64,000 nt of DNA from Streptomyces sp. SDr-06. GTDB taxonomy: Bacteria; Actinomycetota; Actinomycetes; Streptomycetales; Streptomycetaceae. Where the stretch lies: positions 372,001-436,000 of the forward strand of contig NZ_QOLA01000003.1 in NCBI RefSeq assembly GCF_003324565.1. Direction: 5' to 3'. Below the pieces are notes generated by a model. It was not told the origin of the DNA and did not search any database. It was given only the letters and a program-made list of their open reading frames with translations. A program made the translations under genes and the position numbers. This document shows positions 1 through 9,167 of the stretch, piece by piece; the stretch's first letter is position 1; each line of letters starts with the position of its first letter.

Positions 1-47
1 GGCTGACCGCCAAGGTACGCGACGAGATCCGCAAGCCCATCGGCTGA
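1..47 (+). CDS. C-terminal end of an unidentified protein (truncated by window edge)
   Basis: An open frame runs in from the left edge and stops at TGA 45-47. The visible tail reads LTAKVRDEIRKPIG. This is too short to assign a family. It is called only because the frame shows normal Streptomyces codon use, and the next gene starts about 200 bases downstream with its own ribosome binding site. Confidence 0.35.
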   Translation, partial: LTAKVRDEIRKPIG

Positions 48-260
48 GGACCCAGGGCGCCGCCACCGCCTGGGACGAGCCCGTCAACGCCGCCTCCGCG
101 TCCCCGTTCGTCACATGGCCCGGTGGCATCACCCGCTTCGTGCGACGCGTCCTCGACCGGGACCGCCGACGGGCCCGATCCGTCGGCCCGCGTCGGGCCT
201 TCTCGCGGCTTTAGAATGGATTTCCAGGGTTTTCGGGGTGATGGCTACAGGGGGCAATCG

Positions 261-965
261 ATGGGCAGGCTGCTGGAGGGGTGGGACCGGGCGGGGCAGC
301 AGAGCGCCGAGGAGATGATCGCGGAGGCACGCAAGGCCTTCTTCGTCATGTTCGGGTTCATGGTGGTCGTCTGGGCCCTGCAGATCGTCAACTGGCTGTC
401 TGGCTACCGGCTCGACACGGACTTCGGTGTCATCCCGCAGGATCCGGGCCGACTGGGGGCCATCCTGGTCGCTCCGTTCCTGCACTTCGGCTGGAGCCAC
501 ATCGAGGCCAACTCCGGCCCGCTGTTCGTCTTCGGGTTCCTGGCCGCGTACCGCGGCGTGGTCCGCTTCCTGTGGCTCACCCTGCTCGTCGCCGTGACCA
601 GCGGGCTCGCCGTCTGGGTGTTCCAGGGCTCCCACACCCTCGGCGTCGGCGCCAGCGGCCTCGTCTTCGGCTACTTCGGATACGTGGTCCTGCGCGGCCT
701 GTTCGACCGGCGGCTGATCGACACCCTGATCGGCGTGGTCATGGCGGCCTCGTTCGCCTATCTGGTGACGGTCGCCGTCCCCGGCACCCCGGGCGTCAGC
801 TGGCTGGCGCATCTCGGCGGCCTGGTCGGCGGGATGGTGGGCGCCTACCTCCTGCGGGACCGCCACCGTCCCGCGGCCGTCTCCGGGGACGCAAGCTCCG
901 GCGCCGCGCTCGATCCCGGCCGCGCGGACCTCCACAAGGAACTCGGCGACCTGGGTCTCCTCTGA
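261..965 (+). CDS. Rhomboid family intramembrane serine protease
   Basis: Multi-pass membrane protein of 234 aa. The start is ATG 261, preceded by a GGGGG purine run; an in-frame ORF extends further upstream but lacks rhomboid sequence. The rhomboid serine sits in GASG (Ser132), and a histidine in AHLGGLVGG (about His184) completes the Ser-His dyad. The upstream HFGWSHIEAN segment matches the conserved H...N region of TM2. At least six hydrophobic segments are visible. Rhomboids cleave transmembrane substrates inside the bilayer. The actinobacterial substrate is unknown and nothing nearby suggests one. The N-terminal 25 residues are cytosolic-looking and charged. Confidence 0.88.
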   Translation: MGRLLEGWDRAGQQSAEEMIAEARKAFFVMFGFMVVVWALQIVNWLSGYRLDTDFGVIPQDPGRLGAILVAPFLHFGWSHIEANSGPLFVFGFLAAYRGVVRFLWLTLLVAVTSGLAVWVFQGSHTLGVGASGLVFGYFGYVVLRGLFDRRLIDTLIGVVMAASFAYLVTVAVPGTPGVSWLAHLGGLVGGMVGAYLLRDRHRPAAVSGDASSGAALDPGRADLHKELGDLGLL

Positions 966-1052
966 ACGACCCCGAGTCTGAACGACCCCGAGTCGCCCCT
1001 CGTCCGGGGGACCGGCACGGAGCCGACGCGGGCCCTTCCCTAGACTCCCCGG

Positions 1053-1823
1053 ATGGCCAGTGATCCCCTTCGTCTCACCGTCCTGGGAAGCGCGACTCCG
1101 TACGCGAGCGTCGACAACCCCTGCTCCGGCTACCTCGTGTCCAGCGGCCGCACCCGGATCTGGATGGACGCGGGCAGCGGGACGCTGGCACAGCTCCAGC
1201 GGCACGTCCGGCTCGACGAGGTGGCCGCGATCTGGCTCTCCCATCTGCACGCCGATCACAGCGCGGACCTGCTCACCGCCTACTACGCGGCGCTCTACGC
1301 CGACCTGCGGCTCACCGCGCCCATCCCGCTGTACGGCCCGCCGGGCACCGCCGACCGGCTGGCGCACTTCCTCACCAACGGCCCCCGGCGCAGCCCGGTC
1401 GAGTCCGCCTTCGCCGTCCACGAGCTGCACGACGGGCATCAAGTGCGCGTCGGGGAACTTGCGTTGACCAGCCGGACCGTGCGCCACGGCATGCCCGCCT
1501 TCGCCGTACGCGTCGAGGCCGGAGGCCGGTCGCTGGTCTACTCCGGGGACACGGCGCCCTGCACGAACCTGACCCGGCTGGCCGAGGGGTGCGATGTGCT
1601 GCTGTGCGAGGCCGAGAGCGCGCACGCGCAGGAGGGAGAGGAGCGGGTGCACCACACGCCCGAAGACGCCGGTGGCACGGCCCGCGCGGCGCGGGTGGGC
1701 CGGTTGGTCGTGACGCACGTGGGCCGCGCGCTCACCCCGCGGCAGGCGGTGGCTCGCGCCTCGGCCGTTTATGACGGTCCCGTCGAGCACGCCGCACCCG
1801 GGTTGACCTTCTCGATCGGTTAG
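1053..1823 (+). CDS. MBL-fold metallo-hydrolase (RNase Z / PhnP-like)
   Basis: Cytosolic protein of 256 aa with the metallo-beta-lactamase fold. The zinc motif HLHADHS lies at residues 64-70 (His64, His66, Asp68, His69). Further metal-ligand candidates are YSGDTAPC (Asp) and the late VTHVGRA histidine. The opening LTVLGSATPY and GSGT segments resemble the RNase Z/PhnP branch, so a phosphodiesterase activity is likely, but the substrate cannot be read from sequence. There is no Shine-Dalgarno before ATG 1053. A TAGACT -10-like hexamer ends 6 bases upstream, suggesting a leaderless transcript. The gene stands alone. Confidence 0.82.
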   Translation: MASDPLRLTVLGSATPYASVDNPCSGYLVSSGRTRIWMDAGSGTLAQLQRHVRLDEVAAIWLSHLHADHSADLLTAYYAALYADLRLTAPIPLYGPPGTADRLAHFLTNGPRRSPVESAFAVHELHDGHQVRVGELALTSRTVRHGMPAFAVRVEAGGRSLVYSGDTAPCTNLTRLAEGCDVLLCEAESAHAQEGEERVHHTPEDAGGTARAARVGRLVVTHVGRALTPRQAVARASAVYDGPVEHAAPGLTFSIG

Positions 1824-2071
1824 ACCGGGGCCCGCCGACGGTGCGGGACGTCCCCGGTTGCCGGTGGGTGGTGTCCCAAGTGCCTGCTCACAGGGGTGAG
1901 ACGGATGGGACGCCTCCCGGGAGGTTCAGGGCGGCTGTCGCCCGGTCCCCGGCTGAACAAGAGTGGGCCGCAACGCCGGTGGGGAGCCGGCGAGGAGCGC
2001 CCAGGGACCCCGGGAGGGTGGTGCGGGCGCTCCGTCGACCACGGAACACGACAGAAAACAGGGGATTGACC

Positions 2072-2545
2072 ATGCTCGGACTGCGCGGAAAGCGCGTCGC
2101 TCAGGCTGTCGGTACGGCACTGCTGGCACCCGCGCTGGTGGTGGCCATGACGTCCGCGGCGCACGCGGACTCGGACACGCACTGGGTGCACAAGAAGAGC
2201 GACCACTGCCTGTACCCGGTCTACGACAACAACGGCCACCCGACCGACGTCACGCTCCGGACCGGCTGTTCGGACCGCGACACCGACTGGCACGACGTGA
2301 ACAACGGCGACGGGACGTGGCTGGAGCGGAGCAAGTACGACCCCGGCTACTGCCTGGTCGCCTACACCGACCACGACGCCTACATGGAGCCCTGCAACGG
2401 CAACGACTACCAGCGCTGGGAGGAGATCAACACCGGGCACGGCTGGAACCTGAAGAACAAGGCCACCCACGAGTGCCTCGACAGCAACGGCGACCGGGTC
2501 TACATGCTGGCCTGCAACGGTGGCGACTACCAGCTGTGGCTGTGA
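2072..2545 (+). CDS. Small secreted ricin-type beta-trefoil lectin-like protein
   Basis: Secreted protein of 157 aa. The start is ATG 2072, preceded by AGGGG; an upstream in-frame extension is shadow. A Sec signal peptide covers about residues 1-31, ending SAAHA before DSDTHW. The mature part has two QxW-like repeats, NDYQRW and GDYQLW, and paired cysteines typical of ricin B/carbohydrate-binding subdomains, but only about 125 mature residues, so fewer than three full subdomains. It probably binds carbohydrate outside the cell. No enzyme domain is attached. The ligand is unknown. Confidence 0.7.
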   Translation: MLGLRGKRVAQAVGTALLAPALVVAMTSAAHADSDTHWVHKKSDHCLYPVYDNNGHPTDVTLRTGCSDRDTDWHDVNNGDGTWLERSKYDPGYCLVAYTDHDAYMEPCNGNDYQRWEEINTGHGWNLKNKATHECLDSNGDRVYMLACNGGDYQLWL

Positions 2546-2597
2546 GCCCCACCGAGCTGAGGTGACACACCCTCCGCCGCGGTGAACCCGTAGGGAC

Positions 2598-2633
2598 GCG
2601 GACCGGCCCTCGCTCCCGAAGGCCGTGTCCGTG
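2598..2633. terminator. Imperfect hairpin between convergent genes
   Basis: CGGACCGGCC and GGCCGTGTCCG can pair with a small bulge around a 12-base loop. It lies between the lectin gene and the leftward CopD gene, where a bidirectional terminator would be expected. There is no T-run. Confidence 0.3.
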
Positions 2634-2662
2634 CGGGCCACCGCGGTGAAGTCCCGTACGAG

Positions 2663-3832
2663 TCAGGCGGCGACGGCCGGGCCCCCGCGCCGGGCCAGCG
2701 CGTCGGACGTCCTCGCCGTGATCCAGAGGGACGCAGCGAGGGTGAGGACCAGGGCGGCTCCCGTCGCGATGATGCTGCCGCTCGTGACGGGCGGCGGGCT
2801 GCCCGCCTCGGAGCGGGCCGAGCCGGTGAGGAAGGGGACGACGGCCAACACGGCCACTCCCAGGGCGACTTCGGCCCACACGACCCTCGGGAAGTGCCGC
2901 AGCGTCAGGTGCAGGAGCGAGCTCGTGGCGTCGGCGCGGCGGGCCCGGGCGATGCGGGGCATCAGCCAGAACTGGTTGACGCCCCCGGCCGTGACCATGC
3001 CCAGGACGAGCGCCACCTTGATGAGCAGGAAGAGCCCGTAACTCGTGCTCCACAGCTGCCCGATGGCGCCGACGTGCTTCCAGGTCATCCACAGACCGGA
3101 GGTGAGTACGGCGCCGACGCAGACCAGCGCGACGAGGCTGAAGCGGCGCCAGAGGTCCGCCCACAGCGCCCCCGCGTTCTCGCTCAGCCGGCCGCGGCTG
3201 GTGGCGAGGGCGGCGAGGACGGCCAGGCCGCCGATCCACACCGTGCCGCTCACGATGTGGATCTGGTCGCAGACGAGGTCGACCACCTTCTCCGCGTTCT
3301 TCGGCGCGGTGGCCGGTATCGCGGCGACGAGGGACACCGCGATCGTCAGAGGCAGGGCAGTGAGGGCCACGACGTCGAGGTGTCTTCGCACCCGGGGGAG
3401 GAAGAGTGCGACCAGTGCGGCCGACGCCAGGAGCAGGACGGCGTTCTGCGCGATGTAGATCGTGCCCTGGGCCACCCATGCGCCCTTGGCCCCAGGTGCG
3501 CGAAGGAAGTCCCAGATGTTCCCCGGCGTGAGCGCCTCGCCGAACGGCATGCCCTGCCCGGCCCGGGCCACGCGCCCGGCGAGCTGGAAGTAGCCCGACA
3601 CCAACAGGACGACCCCCGCCCACGCCAGATACGCGGCCGTCCGGCGACGCAGTACGTCGATGTCGCCCCGCGCGTTCCCCGGTGCGCGCAGCGCCGGGCG
3701 CACGGTCGTCGCGTATGTCACCGTCGCGCCAATGGCCGCGGACAGTCCGGCGAAATAGCCCGATTTCGTGAGGATTCGCCAGAGCGGGGGCGTGGTGTAT
3801 CCGGCCGAGGCGGCCAGGTGAACGAGGTTCAT
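2663..3832 (-). CDS. CopD-domain integral membrane protein, iron-box controlled
   Basis: Integral membrane protein of 389 aa with about nine hydrophobic segments and a CopD-type copper resistance domain. The CopD core includes HIVSGTVWIGGLAVL and later WMTWKHVG and VNQFWLMPRIARAR segments. CopD proteins move or handle copper at the inner membrane; actinobacterial relatives may act in metal uptake. No CopC domain is fused. The start is ATG 3832, the first methionine before the hydrophobic N-terminus. An iron-box-like sequence lies directly upstream (3834-3852), so iron rather than copper may control it. No good Shine-Dalgarno is seen, which would fit a very short leader. Confidence 0.8.
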   Translation of the reverse strand: MNLVHLAASAGYTTPPLWRILTKSGYFAGLSAAIGATVTYATTVRPALRAPGNARGDIDVLRRRTAAYLAWAGVVLLVSGYFQLAGRVARAGQGMPFGEALTPGNIWDFLRAPGAKGAWVAQGTIYIAQNAVLLLASAALVALFLPRVRRHLDVVALTALPLTIAVSLVAAIPATAPKNAEKVVDLVCDQIHIVSGTVWIGGLAVLAALATSRGRLSENAGALWADLWRRFSLVALVCVGAVLTSGLWMTWKHVGAIGQLWSTSYGLFLLIKVALVLGMVTAGGVNQFWLMPRIARARRADATSSLLHLTLRHFPRVVWAEVALGVAVLAVVPFLTGSARSEAGSPPPVTSGSIIATGAALVLTLAASLWITARTSDALARRGGPAVAA

Positions 3833-3833
3833 G

Positions 3834-3852
3834 AGAGGTAAGGCTAACCTAA
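3834..3852 (-). promoter_or_regulatory. DmdR/IdeR-type iron box
   Basis: AGAGGTAAGGCTAACCTAA matches the actinobacterial iron-box consensus TTAGGTTAGGCTAACCTAA at 16 of 19 positions. It ends two bases before the CopD start codon and overlaps where a -10 element would lie, so repression by an iron-loaded DtxR-family regulator is plausible. Confidence 0.65.
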
Positions 3853-4265
3853 GTATTGCTGTGCGGGGGGCGCTGATTCCGGATTCCGTGAGCCATCGGT
3901 CAAGGCTTCCGGGCCGTGCCTCCCGTGAACCCTGGGAGGCTCGGCGCACCAGCTGCGCGAGTGGCTGCGTCAACCGCCGCTCTCTGGTGGGCGGTTGGGC
4001 CGGGCACGCTCCGGAACATCCCGGTATGCCGGTGAGGCGGGCGGCGGCTCGTCGGCGCTGAGGCCAACCCTCCGGCCAGGATGAAGATGAACAAGGGCCC
4101 GTGGCGGACCGCGACCCTGACGAGCTGTTCGGCCCACCGTCTGTTCCCGGCCAGATCTCGCATCCACGGACATTCGACCCGGCGGACGGGCTGATAGCTT
4201 TCCGCGAGTTGATCTTGCTGTCGCTCTTCGCGGCGGCAGTACTCCCCTTGAGCAAGGAACGCGAA
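3853..4265. other. Intergenic region between divergent copD-like and phospholipase D genes
   Basis: About 410 bases without a convincing gene. Short ORFs here have no Shine-Dalgarno and read as arginine-rich shadow translations. Apart from the iron box at the left edge, I see no clear repeat or hairpin. It presumably holds both divergent promoters. Confidence 0.5.
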
Positions 4266-5894
4266 TTGGCTCGTCATCCGCGCAAGCGTCCGTCCGTCTC
4301 CGTCGTCGCCGCACGCGCCGCCGTCCCCGCCCTGCTGGCCGCCTTGTTGCCCGCGGTCCCCGCCGTCGCGGACCCAGGGCCCGCGGGCGCCACCCCGCAC
4401 CTGGACGCGGTCGAGCGGACGCTCCGGCAGGTCTCCCCGGGGCTCGAAGGGCGGGTCTGGGAACGTACCGAGGGCAACTCCCTCGACGCGTCGACGCCGG
4501 GCGGCGGCGACTGGCTGTTGCAGACCCCCGGCTGCTGGGGCGACGACAAGTGCGCCGATCGCCCCGGTACCCGGCGGCTGCTCGCCAAAATCACCGAGAA
4601 CATCGCGGGCGCGACGGGCACCGTCGACATATCGACCCTGGCGCCCTTTCCCAATGGGGCGTTCCAGGACGCCGTCGTGGCCGGACTCAAGGCGTCGGCC
4701 GCGGCCGGGCACAAGCTCAACGTGCGCATCCTGGTGGGTGCGGCTCCGGTCTACCACCTGAACGTCGTGCCGTCGAAGTACCGCGACACGCTCGTCGACC
4801 GGCTCGGCGCGGCCGCGAAGGACATCAACCTGAACGTCGCGTCCATGACGACGTCGAAGACCGCGTTCTCCTGGAACCACGCCAAGCTCCTCGTGGTCGA
4901 CGGCCGGTCGGTGGTCACCGGAGGCATCAACAGCTGGAAGGACGACTACCTGGAGACCGCCCACCCGGTCTCCGACGTCGACCTGGCGCTTGCCGGACCC
5001 GCCGCCGCGTCCGCGAGCAAGTACCTGGACGAGCTGTGGTCCTGGACCTGCCGCAACAAGAGCAACATCGCCAGTGTGTGGTTCGCGTCGTCCAACGGTG
5101 CCGGATGCATGCCGTCGCTGCCGCGGGACCCGGCCCCCGCCACGTCACCGGGCGGTGTGCCGGTGATCGCCGTCGGCGGGCTCGGCGTCGGCATCCAGCG
5201 CGACGATCCGGCCTCCGCGTTCCGTCCCACCCTGCCCACCGCGCCCGACACCAGGTGCGTCGTCGGGCTGCACGACAACACCAACGCCGACCGTGACTAC
5301 GACACGGTCAACCCGGAGGAGAGCGCCCTGCGCGCGCTCATCGCCAGCGCTAGGCAGCACGTCGAGATCTCGCAGCAGGACCTCAACGCCACCTGCCCTC
5401 CGCTGCCCCGCTACGACATCCGGACGTACGATGCCCTCGCCGCGAAGCTGGCCGCCGGGGTCAAGGTCCGCATCGTCGTGAGCGACCCCGCCAACCGCGG
5501 CGCCGTGGGCAGCGGCGGCTACTCGCAGATCAAGTCGCTCTCCGAGATCAGCGACACCCTGCGCGAGCGGCTCGCACTGCTCACCGGTGACCGGGCCGCG
5601 GCACGCACGGCGATGTGCTCCAACCTCCAACTGGCCACCTTCCGCGGTTCGGCCAACCCGAAGTGGGCGGACGGCCACCCCTACGCGCAGCACCACAAGC
5701 TGATCTCGGTCGACGACTCCGCGTTCTACATCGGGTCGAAGAACCTCTACCCGTCATGGCTCCAGGACTTCGGCTACGTGGTGGAGAGCCCTGCCGCGGC
5801 CAAGGAGCTGGACGCCCAACTCCTGTCCCCACAGTGGCAGTTCTCGCAGGCGTCCGCGACGGTCGACTTCGAGCGCGGTATCTGCCAGGGCTGA
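4266..5894 (+). CDS. Secreted phospholipase D (HKD family)
   Basis: Exported enzyme of 542 aa that hydrolyses or transphosphatidylates phosphatidylcholine. The start chosen is TTG 4266 because AAGGA lies 7 bases upstream and it gives a clean signal peptide: positively charged residues 1-9, a hydrophobic core, and cleavage near AVA/DPGPAG (about residue 35). Two HKD motifs are complete: His205/Lys207/Asp212 in [11 protein letters not shown], and His476/Lys478/Asp483 in HHKLISVDD followed by YIGSKN. Length and sequence closely follow known Streptomyces secreted PLDs, including the [16 protein letters not shown] region and paired cysteines. It is monocistronic. Confidence 0.93.
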   Translation: MARHPRKRPSVSVVAARAAVPALLAALLPAVPAVADPGPAGATPHLDAVERTLRQVSPGLEGRVWERTEGNSLDASTPGGGDWLLQTPGCWGDDKCADRPGTRRLLAKITENIAGATGTVDISTLAPFPNGAFQDAVVAGLKASAAAGHKLNVRILVGAAPVYHLNVVPSKYRDTLVDRLGAAAKDINLNVASMTTSKTAFSWNHAKLLVVDGRSVVTGGINSWKDDYLETAHPVSDVDLALAGPAAASASKYLDELWSWTCRNKSNIASVWFASSNGAGCMPSLPRDPAPATSPGGVPVIAVGGLGVGIQRDDPASAFRPTLPTAPDTRCVVGLHDNTNADRDYDTVNPEESALRALIASARQHVEISQQDLNATCPPLPRYDIRTYDALAAKLAAGVKVRIVVSDPANRGAVGSGGYSQIKSLSEISDTLRERLALLTGDRAAARTAMCSNLQLATFRGSANPKWADGHPYAQHHKLISVDDSAFYIGSKNLYPSWLQDFGYVVESPAAAKELDAQLLSPQWQFSQASATVDFERGICQG

Positions 5895-6028
5895 CCGCGG
5901 GACCGGCGCCGCGACGTCCCGGGCGGTGCGGGGGTGAGGGGGAAGGGGCCCGCGAGCCCCGTCCCCGCCCGCGAATGCCATAGTCGGACGTCAGGTTGAG
6001 CGCTCCGGACGGCGAGGTGGCAGCGAAC

Positions 6029-7894
6029 GTGTTCACGACCCGACCCACCCTTCAGGGCACCTTCGGCATGGTGTCCTCCACGCACTGGCTCGCCTCGCAG
6101 TCGGCGATGGCCGTCCTGGAGGACGGGGGCAACGCCTTCGACGCCGCCGTCGCCGCGGGCTTCGTCCTGCACGTCGTCGAGCCGCACCTCAACGGGCCGG
6201 CGGGCGAGGTGCCGATCCTCCTCGCTCCGGCGGGCGGCGAGGTGCGGGTGCTGTGCGGGCAGGGCGTGGCTCCGGCCGGCGCCACGATCGGGCACTACCG
6301 CGGGCTCGGCCTGGAGCTCGTCCCCGGCACCGGCCCGCTCGCGGCGGCCGTGCCCGGCGCGTTCGACGCGTGGATGGTCCTCCTGCGCGACCACGGCACC
6401 AAATCCCTCGCAAACGTGCTGAGTTACGCGATCGCGTACGCGGAGGACGGTCACGCTCCGGTGGAGCGCGTGGGGGAGACGGTGGAGACCGTACGCACCC
6501 TCTTCGAGACCGAATGGCACACGTCGGCCGAGGTGTACCTGCCGGAGGGGCGCCCGCCGCGGCCGGGCGAACGGTGGCGCAACCCGGCGCTCGCCGCGAC
6601 CTGGCGGCGCCTGATCGCCGATGCCTCGGTCGCCGGGGGTAGGGTCGCCCAGATCGAGAAGGCGCGGGAGGTGTGGCGCTCGGGCTTCATCGCGCGAGCC
6701 CTCGTCCGCCAGTCCCGACGGCCCACGATGGACACGAGCGGAGTGCGCCACACCGGCACGCTGACCGCCGCCGACCTCGCCTCCTGGTCCGCGACGTACG
6801 AGGCTCCGGCGACGTACGACTGGCGGGAGTGGACCGTGTGCAAGGCGGGCCCCTGGAGCCAGGGCCCCTCCCTGCTCCAGCAACTCGCGCTGCTTCCCGA
6901 TGACTTGCCGCCCTACGCCTCCGCCGACTACGTCCACCTGCTGACCGAGGGCTGCAAGCTGGCCATGGCCGACCGCGAGGCCTGGTACGGCGACGCCGCC
7001 CGGACACCGATGGACGAACTGCTGTCGGAGTCGTACAACACGGAGCGCCGCGAGCTGATCGGCCATGAGGCCTCGTACGAGCTCCGCCCCGGCAGCCCGG
7101 GCGGGCGCGCGCCCCGGATGAGCCGGTACGCGCACACGGTGATCACGGATGTGCCGGGGCCGGGCGTGCCGGGAGCGGGCGAACCCACTACCGCCAGGAG
7201 CCCGCATCGGCGCACGGACTCCCCGTCGGACGGTCCGACCGACCGGGCCCGGGTGCCTGGCGATCCGGACACCGCCGCGGACGGCGGCACGCGGGGCGAC
7301 ACCTGCCACCTCGACATCGTGGACCGCTGGGGCAACATGATCGCGGCCACGCCCAGCGGGGGCTGGCTCCAGTCCAACCCGGTCGTGCCCGAACTGGGCT
7401 TTCCCCTCGGCACGCGTCTTCAGATGGCCTGGCTGGACGAGGGCCTGCCGAACTCCCTCACGCCGGGCCGCCGTCCGCGCACGACGCTCAGCCCGTCGCT
7501 CGCCCTGCGCCACGGCGTCCCCACGCTGGCCTTCGGCACGCCCGGGGGTGATCAGCAGGACCAGTGGCAGCTGCACTTCTTCCTCGCGGTGGCGCTGCGT
7601 GCGCCGGTGCGCGGCGCCCTCGACCTCCAGGGCGCCATCGACGCCCCGAACTGGCACAACGACAGCTTCCCCAGCTCCTTCTACCCACGCGGCATGCGCC
7701 CCGGCCGGGTGACCGTCGAATCCCGGATGGACGCGGAGGTCCTCGCCGAACTGCGCCGACGCGGCCATGACGTCGTGGCGGGCGCCCCCTGGTCCGAAGG
7801 CAGACTGTGCGCGGTGGCCCGCGACCCCCGCACCCAGATCCTCTCGGCGGCGGCGAACCCGCGGGGGATGCAGGGGTATGCGGTGGGGCGGTGA
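6029..7894 (+). CDS. Gamma-glutamyltransferase-family (Ntn) hydrolase
   Basis: Ntn-hydrolase of 621 aa in the gamma-glutamyltranspeptidase family. Family features are the N-terminal DGGNAFDAAVAAGF block, the presumed nucleophile Thr425 in GDTCHLDIVD where autocleavage would occur, and the glycine-rich PGGDQQDQW loop. No signal peptide is seen, so it is probably cytosolic, unlike classical secreted GGTs. About 50 residues of Pro/Gly/Thr-rich linker (bases 7150-7295) precede the nucleophile. GTG 6029 is preferred because GAGGTGG lies 8 bases upstream; TTG 5996 is a weaker alternative. The true substrate (glutathione, acyl amide or other gamma-glutamyl compound) is uncertain. Confidence 0.83.
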   Translation: MFTTRPTLQGTFGMVSSTHWLASQSAMAVLEDGGNAFDAAVAAGFVLHVVEPHLNGPAGEVPILLAPAGGEVRVLCGQGVAPAGATIGHYRGLGLELVPGTGPLAAAVPGAFDAWMVLLRDHGTKSLANVLSYAIAYAEDGHAPVERVGETVETVRTLFETEWHTSAEVYLPEGRPPRPGERWRNPALAATWRRLIADASVAGGRVAQIEKAREVWRSGFIARALVRQSRRPTMDTSGVRHTGTLTAADLASWSATYEAPATYDWREWTVCKAGPWSQGPSLLQQLALLPDDLPPYASADYVHLLTEGCKLAMADREAWYGDAARTPMDELLSESYNTERRELIGHEASYELRPGSPGGRAPRMSRYAHTVITDVPGPGVPGAGEPTTARSPHRRTDSPSDGPTDRARVPGDPDTAADGGTRGDTCHLDIVDRWGNMIAATPSGGWLQSNPVVPELGFPLGTRLQMAWLDEGLPNSLTPGRRPRTTLSPSLALRHGVPTLAFGTPGGDQQDQWQLHFFLAVALRAPVRGALDLQGAIDAPNWHNDSFPSSFYPRGMRPGRVTVESRMDAEVLAELRRRGHDVVAGAPWSEGRLCAVARDPRTQILSAAANPRGMQGYAVGR

Positions 7895-7955
7895 GCGGGC
7901 GGCTGGTGGACCCGGCCGCTTCTGGAGGGGGTGTGGCGCGACGCCCCCATGGTCT

Positions 7956-9005
7956 TCACGCCTGGCCCCCTGCGGGCCGATCGGCAACCACCACATAGAG
8001 GGTGACCGTGGCGAAGAACGGCTCGCCGGCCAGTGCGTCCAGCCACTCCTGCGCCGACGCGGTGGTGAGGTAGCCCGCTTCCGCGGCTCGTTCGGCGTTG
8101 CGCCGCAGCCCCAAGATCCGATCCGCCTGGCGGGGATCCCTCAGCACTGAAGTGACGGGGATGACGTCGCGGACATCGAACCCGGCTTGTGCCGCGCGCC
8201 GCACCAGCTGGCGTCCGATCAGGGCGTTGGGGACGATCCGGTCCACGATGTGCCGGGTGTAGGCGCGCGATGCTCCGGGATCCGGGTGGTCGAAGACCAG
8301 GGATTCCCAGTCGGGCTCGGCCATCACCAGGCGCCCTCCGGGACGGAGCACACGGTGTGCTTCGGCCAGCACCCGGTCGGGGTCGGCGGCGTGTTGAAGC
8401 GTTCGGTCGATCCACGCGCGGTCGGCCGTCGATCCTGCTACGGGCAGCGCGTGCAGGTCAGCCAGGAGAACGGATGCTGTTGGGCGCCCTTCCAGCCCGC
8501 CGCCGGCCCGGTTCACCATGTGCGGGTCGTGGTCGACGCCAAGGACGAGGCCCGAGGGACCCACCGCCTCCGCGAGGGCGGCCAGGTCACTTCCAGGGCC
8601 ACAGCCGAGATCCAGAGCAGTGTGTCCGGGGCCGGCGGCCAGCGCCTGGAGCATGACGCTTTTGTAGGCACGCGAGGACTCGGTCGTTGCCAACCCTTGC
8701 TGGTAGTCGGCCTTGTCGGGCACCGCGGTCTCGAACAAGCGTCGCGTGAGGCGGGCCGCGGAATCCACTTCCCGCTCGAGGAGTTGACGGCCTGCGGGGG
8801 TGAGGCGCAGAGGACGCTGTCTGCCCTGGGCGGGGAGGGCCTCGATCAACTGCTTGCCCTCCAGTCGGCTCAGGGCGCTGGAGAGGCTGCCGCGACCCAG
8901 CCGCCGGCCGGTCAGTTCCTCGACCGCGGTGTTGATGGCGTACCCGTGCAATGGGCCTGGAGCGAGGGCGCAGAGGATCAGCAACTGTGCGTCGGTCGTC
9001 TGCAT
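7956..9005 (-). CDS. PadR-type winged helix fused to class I SAM methyltransferase
   Basis: Single protein of 349 aa joining two modules. Residues 1-90 read as a PadR/MarR-like winged helix (LLILCALAPGPLHGYAI, then SSALSRLEGKQLIE). Residues about 110-345 are a class I methyltransferase with motif I LDLGCGPGSD (131-140), an acidic motif II in GVDHDP, and HRVLRPGGRLVMAEPDW. It could be a regulator that senses or modifies a small molecule. Start ATG 9005 follows CCGGAG and GAGGGA purine runs. It is divergent from the cis-prenyltransferase gene, with a perfect palindrome between them. The substrate is unknown. Confidence 0.82.
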   Translation of the reverse strand: MQTTDAQLLILCALAPGPLHGYAINTAVEELTGRRLGRGSLSSALSRLEGKQLIEALPAQGRQRPLRLTPAGRQLLEREVDSAARLTRRLFETAVPDKADYQQGLATTESSRAYKSVMLQALAAGPGHTALDLGCGPGSDLAALAEAVGPSGLVLGVDHDPHMVNRAGGGLEGRPTASVLLADLHALPVAGSTADRAWIDRTLQHAADPDRVLAEAHRVLRPGGRLVMAEPDWESLVFDHPDPGASRAYTRHIVDRIVPNALIGRQLVRRAAQAGFDVRDVIPVTSVLRDPRQADRILGLRRNAERAAEAGYLTTASAQEWLDALAGEPFFATVTLYVVVADRPAGGQA

Positions 9006-9038
9006 CTCCGGTGACTTCCCTCGGGTCGATTGCCGCAA

Positions 9039-9057
9039 TGACACGCGCCGCGTGTCA
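9039..9057. promoter_or_regulatory. Perfect 19-bp palindrome, probable operator of the PadR fusion
   Basis: TGACACGCGCCGCGTGTCA is a perfect 9-1-9 inverted repeat, 34-52 bases upstream of the PadR-methyltransferase start and about 110 bases before the divergent prenyltransferase. Position and symmetry suit an autoregulatory dimer site. A TAGTAT -10-like hexamer pointing rightward lies at 9067-9072. Confidence 0.6.
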
Positions 9058-9167
9058 GTCGCCTCGTAGTATGCCCGAGGGGCTGGACGGCGGTTGAGCC
9101 TGCCAGGTTTGCGCCGCGACGGCGGTCCCGCTCTCCGACCCGCTCGCTGGTCACGCGAAAGGACGTC

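Noticed and set aside
129..1790. 553-codon leftward open frame over the rhomboid and MBL genes
   Set aside because: Antisense shadow; both genes beneath it have complete catalytic motifs.
3831..4061. 76-codon ORF starting inside the iron box
   Set aside because: No Shine-Dalgarno, arginine-rich, overlaps a regulatory element; no recognisable family.
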